A DNA stretch of 64,000 nt from Streptomyces rishiriensis. GTDB lineage: Bacteria; Actinomycetota; Actinomycetes; Streptomycetales; Streptomycetaceae. The notes below the pieces were generated by a model, which made no database searches, had not been told where the DNA came from, and saw only the letters and a list, made by a program, of their open reading frames with translations. The DNA is taken from assembly GCF_030815485.1 (NCBI RefSeq), contig NZ_JAUSWV010000003.1, positions 61,950 to 125,949 on the forward strand. The letters run 5' to 3'. Below, piece after piece: positions 37,301-47,116 of the stretch; position 1 is the stretch's first letter; every line of letters starts with the position of its first letter. A program made the translations under genes and the position numbers.

Positions 37301-37847
37301 GGCGGGCGCCGAGGACGGAGGCCTTGGTCTGCAGCAGGTCCTGGGTGGTCTCCACGAGCAGCGCGTCGGCGCCGCCCGCGACCAGGCCCTCGGCGTTTTG
37401 CTGGTAGGCGTCGCGCAGGACGGTGTAGGGGGCGTGGCCCAGGGTGGGCAGCTTGGTGCCGGGGCCGATCGAGCCCAGCACCCAGCGGGTGCGGCCGTCG
37501 CGTGCGGTGAAGGCGTCGGCGCTCTCGCGGGCCACGCGGGCGCCGGCCTGGGACAGTTCGTGGACGCGTCCGGCGATGTCGTACTCGCCGAGGGCGGCGT
37601 GGTTGGCGCCGAAGGTGTTCGTCTCGACGCAGTCGACGCCCGCGTCGAAGTAGGCGCGGTGCACCGAGGCCACGATGTCGGGGCGGGTGACGTTGAGGAT
37701 CTCGTTGCAGCCCTCGAGCTGCTCGAAGTCCTCCAGGGTGGGCTCCTGGGCCTGGAGCATGGTGCCCATCGCGCCGTCGGCCACCACCACACGGGTGGCG
37801 AGCGCCTCGCGGAGCGCGGTGATGCGGGCCTTGTGCTCAGCGCTCAT
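34344..37847 (-). CDS. metH: Cobalamin-dependent methionine synthase
   Basis: A full-length four-module enzyme of 1167 residues. The homocysteine-binding barrel (about 10-310) has the zinc ligands GLNC and GGCCGTTPEH. The folate domain (about 340-600) has GERTNANGSRKFREAM and NSVNYEDGDGPE. The cobalamin domain (about 660-880) has the cobalt ligand motif DVHDIGKNL, and the reactivation domain occupies the last 230 residues. It remethylates homocysteine. The start at 37847 follows GGAGA. It overlaps the kinase gene upstream by 4 bp. Inclusion of such a large housekeeping-type gene in a cluster is unusual. Confidence 0.95.
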   Translation of the reverse strand: MSAEHKARITALREALATRVVVADGAMGTMLQAQEPTLEDFEQLEGCNEILNVTRPDIVASVHRAYFDAGVDCVETNTFGANHAALGEYDIAGRVHELSQAGARVARESADAFTARDGRTRWVLGSIGPGTKLPTLGHAPYTVLRDAYQQNAEGLVAGGADALLVETTQDLLQTKASVLGARRALQALGLDVPLIVSVTVETTGTMLLGSEIGAALTALEPLGIDMIGLNCATGPAEMSEHLRHLARHSRIPLSCMPNAGLPVLGTNGAHYPLSASELADAQENFVREYGLSLVGGCCGTTPEHLRQVADRVRAMTPPPRDPRPEPGAASLYQSVPFRQDTAYLAIGERTNANGSRKFREAMLEGRWDDCVEMAREQIREGAHMLDLCVDYVGRDGVADMDELAGRFATASTLPIVLDSTEIDVLRAGLERLGGRAVINSVNYEDGDGPESRFVKVTELAREHGAALIALTIDEEGQARTVETKVAIAERLIEDLTGNWGIQECDILIDTLTFTICTGQEESRGDGVATIEAIRELKRRRPDVQTTLGLSNISFGLNPAARVLLNSVFLDECVKAGLDSAIVHASKILPIARFSEEEVATALDLIYDRRAEGYDPLQKLMALFEGATTKSLKAGRAGELAALPLDERLKRRIIDGEKNGLEADLDEALRSRPALDIVNETLLDGMKVVGELFGSGQMQLPFVLQSAEVMKTAVAHLEPHMEKTDDEGKGTIVLATVRGDVHDIGKNLVDIILSNNGYTVVNLGIKQPVSAILEAAQEHRADVIGMSGLLVKSTVIMKENLEELNQRKMAADYPVILGGAALTRAYVEQDLHEIYQGEVRYARDAFEGLRLMDALIAVKRQVPGAKLPELKQRRVRTTASAPVIPQERPEEGRSDVATDNPVPTPPFWGTRVIKGIPLRDYASWLDENALFKGQWGLKQTRAGGGPTYEELLETEGRPRLRGWLDRLQTDNLLEAAVVHGYFRAVSKGDDLILLDDNGSELTRFSFPRQRRGRRLCLADFFRPQESGESDVVALQVVTVGSRIGEETAKLFEADAYRDYLELHGLSVQLAEALAEYWHARVRAELGIASADPTSLDAMFRTEYQGCRYSLGYPACPDLEDRAKIAGLLRPERIGVHLSEEFQLHPEQSTDAIVVHHPEASYFNAGGRT

Positions 37848-38827
37848 GACTGTTCTCCGAGGACGGATGCGAGCGGGCCGCTCGCCTGGGGGCCGTAGGT
37901 TCGCTCGACGAGGGCGGACAGCTGCGCCGGGTCGACCTCGTAGGACTGTGAGCCGACCGCGCCGAGGACCACGGCGGCCAGCGCGTTTCCCAGCCGGGCC
38001 GCGGGCTCCAGCGGCGCGCCGTGGCTGACGGCGGCCAGGAAGCCGGCGCGGAAGGCGTCGCCGACGCCGGTGGGGTCGCTGGTGTGGGCGCCGGGGACCG
38101 CGGGGACGACGAGCGGGGGCTGTCCGGCGCGTTCGACCCGTACGCCCTTCTCGCCCAGGGTGGTCACCCAGGTGCCGGCGGCCGCGAGGACCTCGTCATG
38201 GGTGAAGCCGGTGCGCTCCTTGAGCAGTGCGGCCTCGTACTCGTTGGTGAACAGCCAGGTGGCGCCGTCCACCAGGGCACGGACCTGGTCGCCGTCCAGG
38301 CGGGCCAGCTGCTGCGAGGGGTCGGCGGCGAAGGGGACGCCCAGGGCCCGGCACTGGGCGGTGTGGCGCAGCATCGCCGCCGGATCGTTGGGCGAGACGA
38401 GGACCAGGCCCGGCCGTTCGGGGCCGGTGAGCAGGGGGTGCAGGTCGATGTCGTGCGCCGTGGTCATCGCGCCGGCGTAGAACGCGGCGATCTGGTTGGC
38501 GTCCTCGTCGGTGATGCACAGGAAGCGGGCGGTCTGCCGGTCGGGGCAGACCCGCACTGCCGCGGTGTCGACGCCGTGTTCCTTCAGCCACACCTCGTAC
38601 TCGGCGAAGTCCGGGCCGACCGCCCCGACCAGGAGCGGTGACAGTCCGAAGCCGCCGAGGCCGAAGGCGATGTTGGCGGCGACGCCGCCGCGGCGCACCT
38701 CCAGGCGGTCGACGAGGAAGGACAGCGAGACATGGGCGAGCTGGTCGGGCAGCAGCTGGTCCGCGAACCGTCCGGGGAAAACCATCAGATGGTCGGTGGC
38801 TATGGATCCTGTCACCGCGATGCGCAC
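37844..38827 (-). CDS. PfkB-family sugar kinase, probable adenosine kinase
   Basis: A 327-residue ribokinase-fold protein. The N-terminal substrate motif region is GSIATDHLMVFPGRF, with GGVAANIAFGLGGFG following, and the C-terminal signature DPTGVGDAFRAGF contains the catalytic Asp. In an operon with SAH hydrolase, conversion of the released adenosine to AMP is the logical reaction; this pulls SAH hydrolysis forward. A different nucleoside or sugar cannot be excluded from sequence alone. The start codon is GTG at 38827 with GGAGT close by. The gene ends in a 4-bp overlap with metH. Confidence 0.88.
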   Translation of the reverse strand: MRIAVTGSIATDHLMVFPGRFADQLLPDQLAHVSLSFLVDRLEVRRGGVAANIAFGLGGFGLSPLLVGAVGPDFAEYEVWLKEHGVDTAAVRVCPDRQTARFLCITDEDANQIAAFYAGAMTTAHDIDLHPLLTGPERPGLVLVSPNDPAAMLRHTAQCRALGVPFAADPSQQLARLDGDQVRALVDGATWLFTNEYEAALLKERTGFTHDEVLAAAGTWVTTLGEKGVRVERAGQPPLVVPAVPGAHTSDPTGVGDAFRAGFLAAVSHGAPLEPAARLGNALAAVVLGAVGSQSYEVDPAQLSALVERTYGPQASGPLASVLGEQS

Positions 38828-38917
38828 AAGTACTCCTTCGCTCGCTTCGGTCGCTGATCGCCGGTGGTGCGCGGCGTCGGCCGCGACCGTCGGGCCCGGC
38901 CGTCCAAGGGGTCAAGC

Positions 38918-40126
<1,209 letters not shown>

Positions 40127-40839
40127 GACTCTCCAGATGGTTGATGGCCCAAGCGAAGGGCGTCCGAGGCCGGGCGGAGGGCCGCCCGTGTCACTGCCAC
40201 GATGTGCGACCCCGAACGAGGAGCACTTGAAGGCCGACGGAACAGCAGCGGAGCGGACCGCTCCAGCGGCTGTGCCGTGCCGCGCGGCAAAGCTGCCGCG
40301 TGCGCCCGCGCGGCAAAGCTGCCGCGCGGCACGGACACGCCGGTGGCGCGGCGCCCCGGTTCCGCCCTGCGATCCGTTCTCTTCCGGCCCGTTGCGGATC
40401 CGGCCTGCGCCTCCGGCCTGTTGCGGATCCGGCCTGCGCCTCCGGCCTGTTGCGGATCGGGTCCTGCGATCCGTCCGGTTCCGGATCGGGCCTGGCTGAG
40501 ATCCGTTCTGTTCCGGATCCGTCCTGCGTCCGTCCTGCTTCCGGATCCGTCCGGTTCCGGATCGGGCCTGGCTGAGATCCGTTCTGTTCCGGATCCGTCC
40601 TGCGTCCGTCCTGCTTCCGGATCCGTCCTGCACCGGATCCGTCCTGGCTGCGGATCCGTCCTGGCTGCGGATCCGTCCTGCACCGGATCCGTCCTGGCTC
40701 CGGATCCGTCCTGCACCGGATCCGTCCTGGCTCCGGATCCGTCCTGGCTGCGGATCCGTCCTGCACCGGATCCGTCCTGCGTCCGTCCTGCTTCCGGATC
40801 CGTTGCGTTGCGGAGCCCGTCCTGTAGGGCGTGTTCGTC
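40127..40839. repeat. Minisatellite array built on GGATCCGTCCTG, upstream of metK
   Basis: Non-coding region between the NRPS-like gene and metK, both on the minus strand. From about 40515 to 40830 there are at least ten 16-17-bp units starting GGATCCGTCCTG and ending CACC, GCTGC or GCTCC. A 76-bp segment is tandemly duplicated (starts near 40468 and 40544). CGCGGCAAAGCTGCCGCG appears twice at about 40284-40325 as an inverted-repeat element. The metK promoter should lie in the left 150 bp. No riboswitch consensus was recognised. Confidence 0.7.
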
Positions 40840-43800
40840 TCAGTCGTCCGGTGCGGCGGCGTCCCGGAGGGCACGGGCGAGTGCGAGGGCGCGCGCCCGC
40901 TCGTCCGCGAACGCGCCGGTGAGCACCACGCGGGGCGGGCGGCCGCCGTCGGCCGCGATACGCCGGGCGATGTCGCAGGCGAGGGCGCCCGCGCCGGAGA
41001 ACCCTGCGAGCAGCAGGGGACGGTCCGCTGCGCGGGCGGCCAGGGCGGGCCCGGCGTCCTCGGCGCCGGTGGTGAGGACCAGCAGTTCCTGCGGGCCCGC
41101 CCAGGTGTGGGGCAGCAGGTCGTAGCAGGTCGCGTCCGCGCCCGGCGGCGGGATCAGGCAGATCGTGCCCGCCTGTTCCTGCCCCGCGGCGCGCAGGGTG
41201 ACCAGCGCGGTGTCGGGGCCGGCGGCGAGAGCGTCGGCCATGCGCGGGACGGCCCTGCCCTGCAAAATCTTCAGGACCTCCGCGACGGTGGTGGACTCGC
41301 CCGCCCACAAGGGGAGTTCACGCAGCAGCAGGGCACTTTGCACCAGCAGCTCGGCAGCGCCCTCCTCGTCGAGCACGTCACGGTCGTGCACCCCGGTGAG
41401 GACCAGGCCGCCGGCGTCGTCGTGGTGGGCGAGCAGCCCGATGGGCAGCAGCGACCGGGCGGGCACGGTGCCCGAGAACTCGGCCCGTATCCCCTGTGCG
41501 GCGAGTTCCTCCTCCAGGCCTTCCACCGGATGCGGCGGGTCCTCGAAGACGATGACGGTGTCGGCGGGGTCGGTGCCCGCGCCGTGCCGGGCCCGGGCAC
41601 GGACCCGGTCGGCGGGGACCCATTCATAGGCGGCCATGTCCAGGGCGTGGTCGCGCAGGCGCCGCATCAGGTCCGTCAGCGTGCCCGCCGGGTCCACCTC
41701 GACGGTGACGGGCAGCGCGTTGCGCAGCGGCCCCGGCATCCGGGCCACGCCGTCGAACGGTATCCCGCGCCCCGGAACGCTCACCGCGAAGCAGACCGGG
41801 GCCGGGCCGGCGGCGTCGCAGGCGCGGTGGATGAGTATCGCCCAGACGGCCTGCAGTGCGCTGCTCTCCGCGATGCCCCACAGGCCGGCCCAGCGCGCGA
41901 GGCGGACGGTTTCCGCGGGGTCCAGGCGCAGCCGGGCGCGGCCGACCCCGGTCGGCCGCGTGGCCCCGCCGGAGGAGCGGCCCGGGAGCGAGGCCGCGGT
42001 CTCGGGCGGGGCGGAGCGCGCCCAGAACACCCGTACGGGCTCCAGGTCCTGGGCCGCGATCCAGGCGGTGTAGTCCCGCAGGTCGGGGCGGCGCTCGCCA
42101 CCGGGCAGGACGCCGCCGGCGAGATAGGCGCGGTAGAACTCGCGCAGCAGGATGTGCGCGCTCCAGGTGTCGAGCAGCGCCCGGTGGTAGGTGAGCACGA
42201 TCCGGGTGGGCGGGGCGGTGCCGTCGGGCGCGGTGTGCTCCGTCTCCAGCAGGGTCAGGCGCAGCGCTCCGGGGCAGCGCAGGTCGAAGCCGCGCAGCCG
42301 GTCGCGTTCCAGGAGAGGCTGCCAGTCGTCGCCGCGATGGATGCGGTGGGTGATGTCGGCGGTGACCTTGCTGTGCACCATGAGCTGCGGTTCGGGGCCG
42401 CCGGTGAACGCGGTGCGCAGCACCGCTTCGCAGTCGAAGACCGACTGCCAGGCCGTGGTGAAGCGTTCCGGGTCGAGCGGGCCGTGCCAGACCCAGACGA
42501 GCTGCTCGACGTGGCGGCCGGTGCCGGGCTGTGCGTCGCCGCCGGCGAACAGCGCCACCTGCTGGGGGGTGGCCGGGAAGAGGGACGGGATGGGGGCGGC
42601 CCAGGCGTCGGCCAGCTGCGTCAGCAGGTCGCGCAGCAGGTCCGCGAGGGCGGCGACAGAGGTGTCGGTGATGTCTTCGGTGAGGTCGTGGACCCGCTCG
42701 AGGCCGATGTGCAGCCTGCCGCCGGCGATCCGGGCGTGCGCCTCGACGGGGTGCGCGGGCCGGCCCGGCCGGTGCGGTGCGCTGCCGTGCGCGGAGCCGG
42801 GCAGCAGCTCGCCCGGAGCGTGCAGGTGCAGGCAGAGCTGGGCGGGCGTCAGTTCGCGCAGGGCATTGCGCAGCAGCGGGTCGGGGCTCCATTCACGGCA
42901 GGCCCCGAAACCCGCGCCGCCCGCGGCGTGGCCCGCGGCGGCGGCCAGCGGGCCGGACAGTGCGGCCAGTTGGCCGAGGGGGTCGAGGCCGGGTTCCAGG
43001 GTGAGGTGGACCGGGTGCAGGTCGGTGAGCCGGCCCACGTGCCGCTCCAGGCCCTGGTGGCCGGGCCGGGGGTCGCTGCGGACGTCGAGGCTGATGTCGT
43101 CGGCGCCCTGCCAGCGGGCGAGGGCCAGGGCGAACACCCCGGTCAGGAGCTGCCCGGCAGTCAGCGCGAGCCGCTGGGCCAGGCCCTGGGTGATCCGCTC
43201 GGTGCCGTCCTCGTCCAGAACGAAACGCAGAGCACAGTCCCGGCCGGGGTTCTGGGCGCGGTCCCGGCCGGGGCCCTGGGCGAAGCCCTGGCCGGGGTCC
43301 TGGCCAGGGTTCTGGCCGGGGTTCTGGCCGGGGTTCTGGCCGGGGTCCTGGCCGGGGTTCTGGCCGGGGTCCTGGGCGAAGCCCTGGCCGCCGGGGCCCT
43401 GGACGCGGTCGTGGGTGAAGCCCTGGCCGGGGTCATGGGCGGGGCCGGTGTGCAGGATCGTGCCGGGTGCGGTGTCCTGCGTGTCGGCGGAGACGGTGCC
43501 GGCCCTGTCGCCGGGCCGGGATGCCCGTGCGGATCGGCGGGAGCCGAGCGCCCGGGACCTGCGCTCGGCGACGGAGGTCCAGTGGCGGACCTCGGCGGGG
43601 TCGCGGGCCAGCTCCCGCAGTCCGGTGACCCAGTCGGCCAGGCCGTCCGGGGCACGCTTCGGCCGCGCCGGAACCGCGGGCGCGGCCGCGCCGAGGGCGG
43701 CGGTCAGGTCGTCGAGCAGGATCTGCCAGGACGCGGTGTCCACGGCGAGTTCATGGACGACCACGGCGAGCCGGTCGGCACGCGGCCCTGCCGGACGGTG

Positions 43801-44628
43801 GTCCCTGGCGAGCAGGGCCCGCAGCTGGACGCCCCGGTACGCGTCGAGAGTGCGGCCGACCGAGGCGACCGCTGCGGCGAAGCCGGCCTCGTCGCTGAAC
43901 TCCCCCTCCGCCAAAGGATCCTGGACGCCCCCGGCCTCGACCCCCTCTCCAGCCACAGCCTTGGCCCCGTCCGCAGCCTCGGCCGCAGCCTTGGCCCCGT
44001 CCGCAGCCTCGGCCCGGACCTCGGCGCCGTACCCGTCCGCAGTCCCGGCTCCCACCCCGTCCGCAGGTGCGGACCGGGTTTCGGCCCCGGCCCTGGCGAC
44101 AGTCCCGTCGGCGGGGCTGTCGGCGGCCGTGCCGGCGGTCATGGGCTGCCCGGTCAGTCGGTCGCCCGCAGGGTCGAGGCGGGAGCGCAGCTGGGGGTGG
44201 GCGGCCAGGACCGTGTGCAGCGCCTCGCGTACCGCGGCCGCGTCCAGCGGAGCGGCCGTTTCGATGGACACCGCCTCGTAGCCGTGTCCGGCGGCGGGTG
44301 TGAGGAGTGCGTACTGGGCGGGGGTGAGCGGGTGGTCGGCCGCGCGCGGTTCGGTGAGCAGGTCGGCGATGCGGCCCACCACGGTGGCGGCGGCAGTCTC
44401 CCGCGTCGCTGTGAACCGGAGCGTGTGATGGTCGGGGCCGTGGCGCAGCAGCCGGTGCCTGGGCACGGTCCCGGCCGGTTCGCGGGCGGTGAGTTCGCCC
44501 AGGACGTGTTCCAGGGCGGCGGGGTCGAGGGGCCCGCGCAGCTCGAGGTCCCACGGGGCCGCGTACGGGGCGGGCCCGGGGGCGACGACCACGGAGATCG
44601 CCTCGCGCGAGGAGCGGGAAACAGTCAT
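40840..44628 (-). CDS. NRPS-like protein: two condensation-type domains plus thioesterase-like C-terminus
   Basis: A 1262-residue protein with no adenylation or carrier domain. The first unit (about 1-680) resembles an epimerisation/condensation domain; its HHxxxDG motif reads HELAVDT (292-298). The second (about 683-1120) starts LFPATPQQVALF, and its motif reads HRALLDT (815-821). In both the second, catalytic His is replaced. The C-terminal 100 residues resemble a thioesterase start, with GFSGAG (1209-1214) but no room for the full fold. Residues 205-235 are Ala/Asp/Gly repeats, and 399-462 hold a DPGQNPGQ-type repeat inside the first unit. It could be a catalytically altered acyltransferase or a protein-interaction scaffold. 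The product is unknown. Confidence 0.8.
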   Translation of the reverse strand: MTVSRSSREAISVVVAPGPAPYAAPWDLELRGPLDPAALEHVLGELTAREPAGTVPRHRLLRHGPDHHTLRFTATRETAAATVVGRIADLLTEPRAADHPLTPAQYALLTPAAGHGYEAVSIETAAPLDAAAVREALHTVLAAHPQLRSRLDPAGDRLTGQPMTAGTAADSPADGTVARAGAETRSAPADGVGAGTADGYGAEVRAEAADGAKAAAEAADGAKAVAGEGVEAGGVQDPLAEGEFSDEAGFAAAVASVGRTLDAYRGVQLRALLARDHRPAGPRADRLAVVVHELAVDTASWQILLDDLTAALGAAAPAVPARPKRAPDGLADWVTGLRELARDPAEVRHWTSVAERRSRALGSRRSARASRPGDRAGTVSADTQDTAPGTILHTGPAHDPGQGFTHDRVQGPGGQGFAQDPGQNPGQDPGQNPGQNPGQNPGQDPGQGFAQGPGRDRAQNPGRDCALRFVLDEDGTERITQGLAQRLALTAGQLLTGVFALALARWQGADDISLDVRSDPRPGHQGLERHVGRLTDLHPVHLTLEPGLDPLGQLAALSGPLAAAAGHAAGGAGFGACREWSPDPLLRNALRELTPAQLCLHLHAPGELLPGSAHGSAPHRPGRPAHPVEAHARIAGGRLHIGLERVHDLTEDITDTSVAALADLLRDLLTQLADAWAAPIPSLFPATPQQVALFAGGDAQPGTGRHVEQLVWVWHGPLDPERFTTAWQSVFDCEAVLRTAFTGGPEPQLMVHSKVTADITHRIHRGDDWQPLLERDRLRGFDLRCPGALRLTLLETEHTAPDGTAPPTRIVLTYHRALLDTWSAHILLREFYRAYLAGGVLPGGERRPDLRDYTAWIAAQDLEPVRVFWARSAPPETAASLPGRSSGGATRPTGVGRARLRLDPAETVRLARWAGLWGIAESSALQAVWAILIHRACDAAGPAPVCFAVSVPGRGIPFDGVARMPGPLRNALPVTVEVDPAGTLTDLMRRLRDHALDMAAYEWVPADRVRARARHGAGTDPADTVIVFEDPPHPVEGLEEELAAQGIRAEFSGTVPARSLLPIGLLAHHDDAGGLVLTGVHDRDVLDEEGAAELLVQSALLLRELPLWAGESTTVAEVLKILQGRAVPRMADALAAGPDTALVTLRAAGQEQAGTICLIPPPGADATCYDLLPHTWAGPQELLVLTTGAEDAGPALAARAADRPLLLAGFSGAGALACDIARRIAADGGRPPRVVLTGAFADERARALALARALRDAAAPDD

Positions 44629-45160
44629 GCGTGTCCGGGGGGGTGCGGCCCGCTGGGGCCGGCGCGTTCCCCTCTCTCCTTTCTCTGGGCGCTGTACGGG
44701 CTGCGAGGTGGCGCTCGCCCGGCCCCGGTGAGGACGGGGCCGGGCGCCGTGCCGGTGGTTGGGCCTGCCGGGTCCGGTCCTGGAGCGTGACGGACGGTGC
44801 GTGTCCGGCGGGATGCGGGCGCGGTGCGGGGCGGGCGCGGTGCGGGGTGTGCCGGGGCCGTGGTGTTCGGGTGGTCCTGCAGGGCGCCTCCTGGTCCGCG
44901 GGAGTCCACAACGGTCGGGTTGGCCACGCTAGTGGCGGTAGCGCCCGAAGTCCGTTTTCCCGAGCGGGTGTGCAGCGGTGCCCGAGCGGTGCCCGAGCCC
45001 GCGGGCTGCCCGTGCGGGCGCGGGCACGGCGCAGGGCGCGGCAGCGGGTGTCCGCTGCGCGCGCCCGCGCAAACCTTCGCTCGGCAGCCGGTGCCCCCGC
45101 GTGCCCCCGCGCGTCCGCGCGGCGGGCCGGGAGGGTGCCGTGCGGGTGCGTGCGGCGGTG
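44629..45160. other. Gene-free spacer upstream of NRPS-like gene
   Basis: About 0.53 kb between two minus-strand genes. It presumably carries the promoter of the NRPS-like gene (near 44640-44700, with an AGGAGAG-like ribosome site region). No SARP repeat or further gene was recognised. Confidence 0.4.
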
Positions 45161-46114
45161 TCACAGCATGCGCACGGCGCTTTCCGCGTGCCGCTTGGCG
45201 TGGGCGAGCAGGGCCCGGCTGTCCCGGCCGAGTTCCTCGCGCACGTGCCGGCGCGCCTGTGCCAGGCCCGCGTGCTCGCCGAGCACGGCGGTGATGTTCT
45301 CCTCGCGCAGCACGACGCTGTGCTGGGCGATGACGGTCACCCCGGACTCGTCCGGGACGACGGACCATTCGCCGGTGTGGGCCTCCAGCAGGGTGTGGGG
45401 CGCGGTCTGCTTGTGGACGATGCGTCCGGCGTGCGGGAAGCAGATCCGCACCGAGCCGGTGGTGTGCGAGCCGTATTCGGTCAGTGTCTGCGTGGTCAGG
45501 CGCTGCACGCCGGGCGCGTCCTCGGTGAGGTCGGCCCGGGTGACGTGCGGGACCAGGTCGGGCCAGTCCCCGGCCCGGTAGAGGAAGTCGTAGACCAGTT
45601 CGGCCGGGCCGTTGACGCGCACCGAGTCCTCGAAGGTCAGGACCAGGTCGTCCAGGCGCGTCCACCGTTCGGCGAAGCTCTTGAGCTCGGCGAGCTGGGT
45701 GCGGCTGCTGGCGTCGGCGACGCGCCATGCCCACGCCCCGGTCTCGGGCAGGTCGCTGCTGACGCTGAAGTCGTACAGCAGCTCGAGCTCGGTGCGGTGC
45801 GGGCCCTGGGAGCGGGCGTGGAAGGTGCCGCCCATCGAGTTCAGCGGGGCGGCGGGCAGTTCCTGGCGGAACTCGATGCGGCGCTGCACGGGGTCCAGGT
45901 GCCGCCAGGAGGTCCACGACTTCAGCTGCCCGTCCAGGAGGGACCACATCCGCAGGCGCTCTCGGTCGCCGTCGCTCTCCAGGCGCTCCACATGGACGCT
46001 CGGGGAGAAGCAGAGCGGCAGTTTCGCCGCATCGGCCAGCACGGCGTAGACCACGCCGGCGGGCGCGGCCACGTGCACCGTGTGCGTCGCTCTGTCGACA
46101 CGCTCACCAGACAT
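45161..46114 (-). CDS. Didomain polyketide aromatase/cyclase (SRPBCC fold)
   Basis: A 317-residue protein with two START/SRPBCC-like halves (about 5-150 and 160-310), as in bifunctional aromatase/cyclases that close and aromatise the first ring of type II polyketides. Recognisable segments are HTVHVAAPAGVVYAVLADA and later SVRVNGPAELVYDFLYRAGDWPDLVPHV. The start at 46114 (MSGERVDR) is chosen for its GAGAGG site; a longer frame begins at 46162. No minimal type II PKS lies in the window. It could act on a polyketide made by genes beyond the edge, or assist folding of the naphthalene product. Confidence 0.85.
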   Translation of the reverse strand: MSGERVDRATHTVHVAAPAGVVYAVLADAAKLPLCFSPSVHVERLESDGDRERLRMWSLLDGQLKSWTSWRHLDPVQRRIEFRQELPAAPLNSMGGTFHARSQGPHRTELELLYDFSVSSDLPETGAWAWRVADASSRTQLAELKSFAERWTRLDDLVLTFEDSVRVNGPAELVYDFLYRAGDWPDLVPHVTRADLTEDAPGVQRLTTQTLTEYGSHTTGSVRICFPHAGRIVHKQTAPHTLLEAHTGEWSVVPDESGVTVIAQHSVVLREENITAVLGEHAGLAQARRHVREELGRDSRALLAHAKRHAESAVRML

Positions 46115-46300
46115 CCGAACACCTCTCTTCACATTGCGCCGGCGGGGACGGGGACGGAACACCTACAGGTTTCAGACGGCCGCACGAGAACCGCTGGATC
46201 ATGAGCGGACCGCGGACCGCTGGCTGCGGGCCGCGGGCCGGCCGGGGGTCCGGTGGCGTGCGGGCGCGGTGGGCCGCCCCGGGCGTGCGGGTCACGCGGA

Positions 46301-47053
46301 TCAGCCGACGGGCGCGGGCTGCTGGGCCAGGCGGCGGGTGACGCGGCAGGCGCGGCCCAGGAGCCGGGGCAGTTCGCGGCCGCCGCGTACGAAGAAGTGG
46401 CGGCCGGGGACGGTGCGGGTCCAGGCGGGTCCCACGGTCCACTGGCGCCAGCCGTCGGCGACCGTGGGCGGTGCCAGCGGGTTGTCCTGTGAGGCGACGA
46501 CGAGGAGCGCGGTGGTGAGCGGACCGGCGCAGGAGGGCCTGCGGGCCGCCTCGTCCAGGGCCCGGGCGAGTTCGAGTTCGGCGCGCAGCACCGGCAGCAT
46601 GGCGCGCAGGAGGATCCCCTCGTCGCTGCTGGGCGGCACGGCGCCGTTGCCGCCGAGCACCCGCAGCAGTTCGGCGTCCGTCGCCCCGCGCACGTCCGGC
46701 AGCCCGGCGTACGCCTGCGGCGGCGAGTGGGCGCCGACGGCGAGGAGCGCGGGGCCGGGCAGGCCGGCCTCGTGCAGGGCGCGCGTGACGCTCAGGGCGA
46801 CCATCGCGCCCAGGCCGTGCCCGTACAGGACGTACGGGCCGGGGTGGGGGTCGGTGAAGAGGGGCAGCACATCGGCGAGCAGCGCCTCATGGGTGCTCAC
46901 CCGGGGTTCGGACCGGCGCCGGTCGCCGCCCGGCAGGGAGACCGGGACCACCTCCACGCCGGGTCCGGCGCTCGCCGGCCAGCGCTCGAAGAGCGACTCG
47001 CCCCCGGTGGAGTGCGCGAAACAGTAGAGCCGCACTGGCTGTTGGTCCGACAT
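46301..47053 (-). CDS. Type II thioesterase homologue with altered nucleophile motif
   Basis: A 250-residue alpha/beta hydrolase of the editing-thioesterase type: VRLYCFAHSTGGES at the start, VVASQDNPL with the acid residue, and GRHFFV with the catalytic His. The nucleophile elbow reads YGHGLGAMVAL, so residue 80 is Gly (GGC) where a Ser is expected (GHSxG). Unless this is a sequencing error, the protein should lack normal hydrolase activity. The start at 47053 has AGGAGGG 6 nt upstream. A triple SARP-like repeat lies 64-92 bp upstream. It is transcribed in the same direction as the aromatase/cyclase and NRPS-like genes. Confidence 0.85.
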   Translation of the reverse strand: MSDQQPVRLYCFAHSTGGESLFERWPASAGPGVEVVPVSLPGGDRRRSEPRVSTHEALLADVLPLFTDPHPGPYVLYGHGLGAMVALSVTRALHEAGLPGPALLAVGAHSPPQAYAGLPDVRGATDAELLRVLGGNGAVPPSSDEGILLRAMLPVLRAELELARALDEAARRPSCAGPLTTALLVVASQDNPLAPPTVADGWRQWTVGPAWTRTVPGRHFFVRGGRELPRLLGRACRVTRRLAQQPAPVG

Positions 47054-47116
47054 GGCGCCCTCCTGTACCTGTGCCCCTGGTCGCACGGGGTGGGATCCAA
47101 GAGTGGCCGCACCTCC

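Noticed and set aside
34617..37898. Very long open frame opposite metH (over 1000 codons)
   Set aside because: Antisense shadow caused by G/C-biased third positions. The metH frame has full-length homology, and this one is low-complexity with no ribosome site.
40127..40250. Possible SAM or SAH riboswitch in the metK leader
   Set aside because: The GC-rich hairpins present do not match the SAM-I, SAM-II, SAM-IV or SAH consensus as far as I can judge. A covariance-model scan would decide.
40380..40830. GGATCC repeat array considered as a CRISPR array
   Set aside because: Units are only 16-17 bp, directly abutting, with no unique spacers and no cas genes.
40831..44790. 1300-codon plus-strand frame opposite the NRPS-like gene
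   Set aside because: Same antisense effect. Condensation-domain motifs are clearly on the minus strand, while the plus frame is Gly/Ala/Val/Arg-rich without domains.
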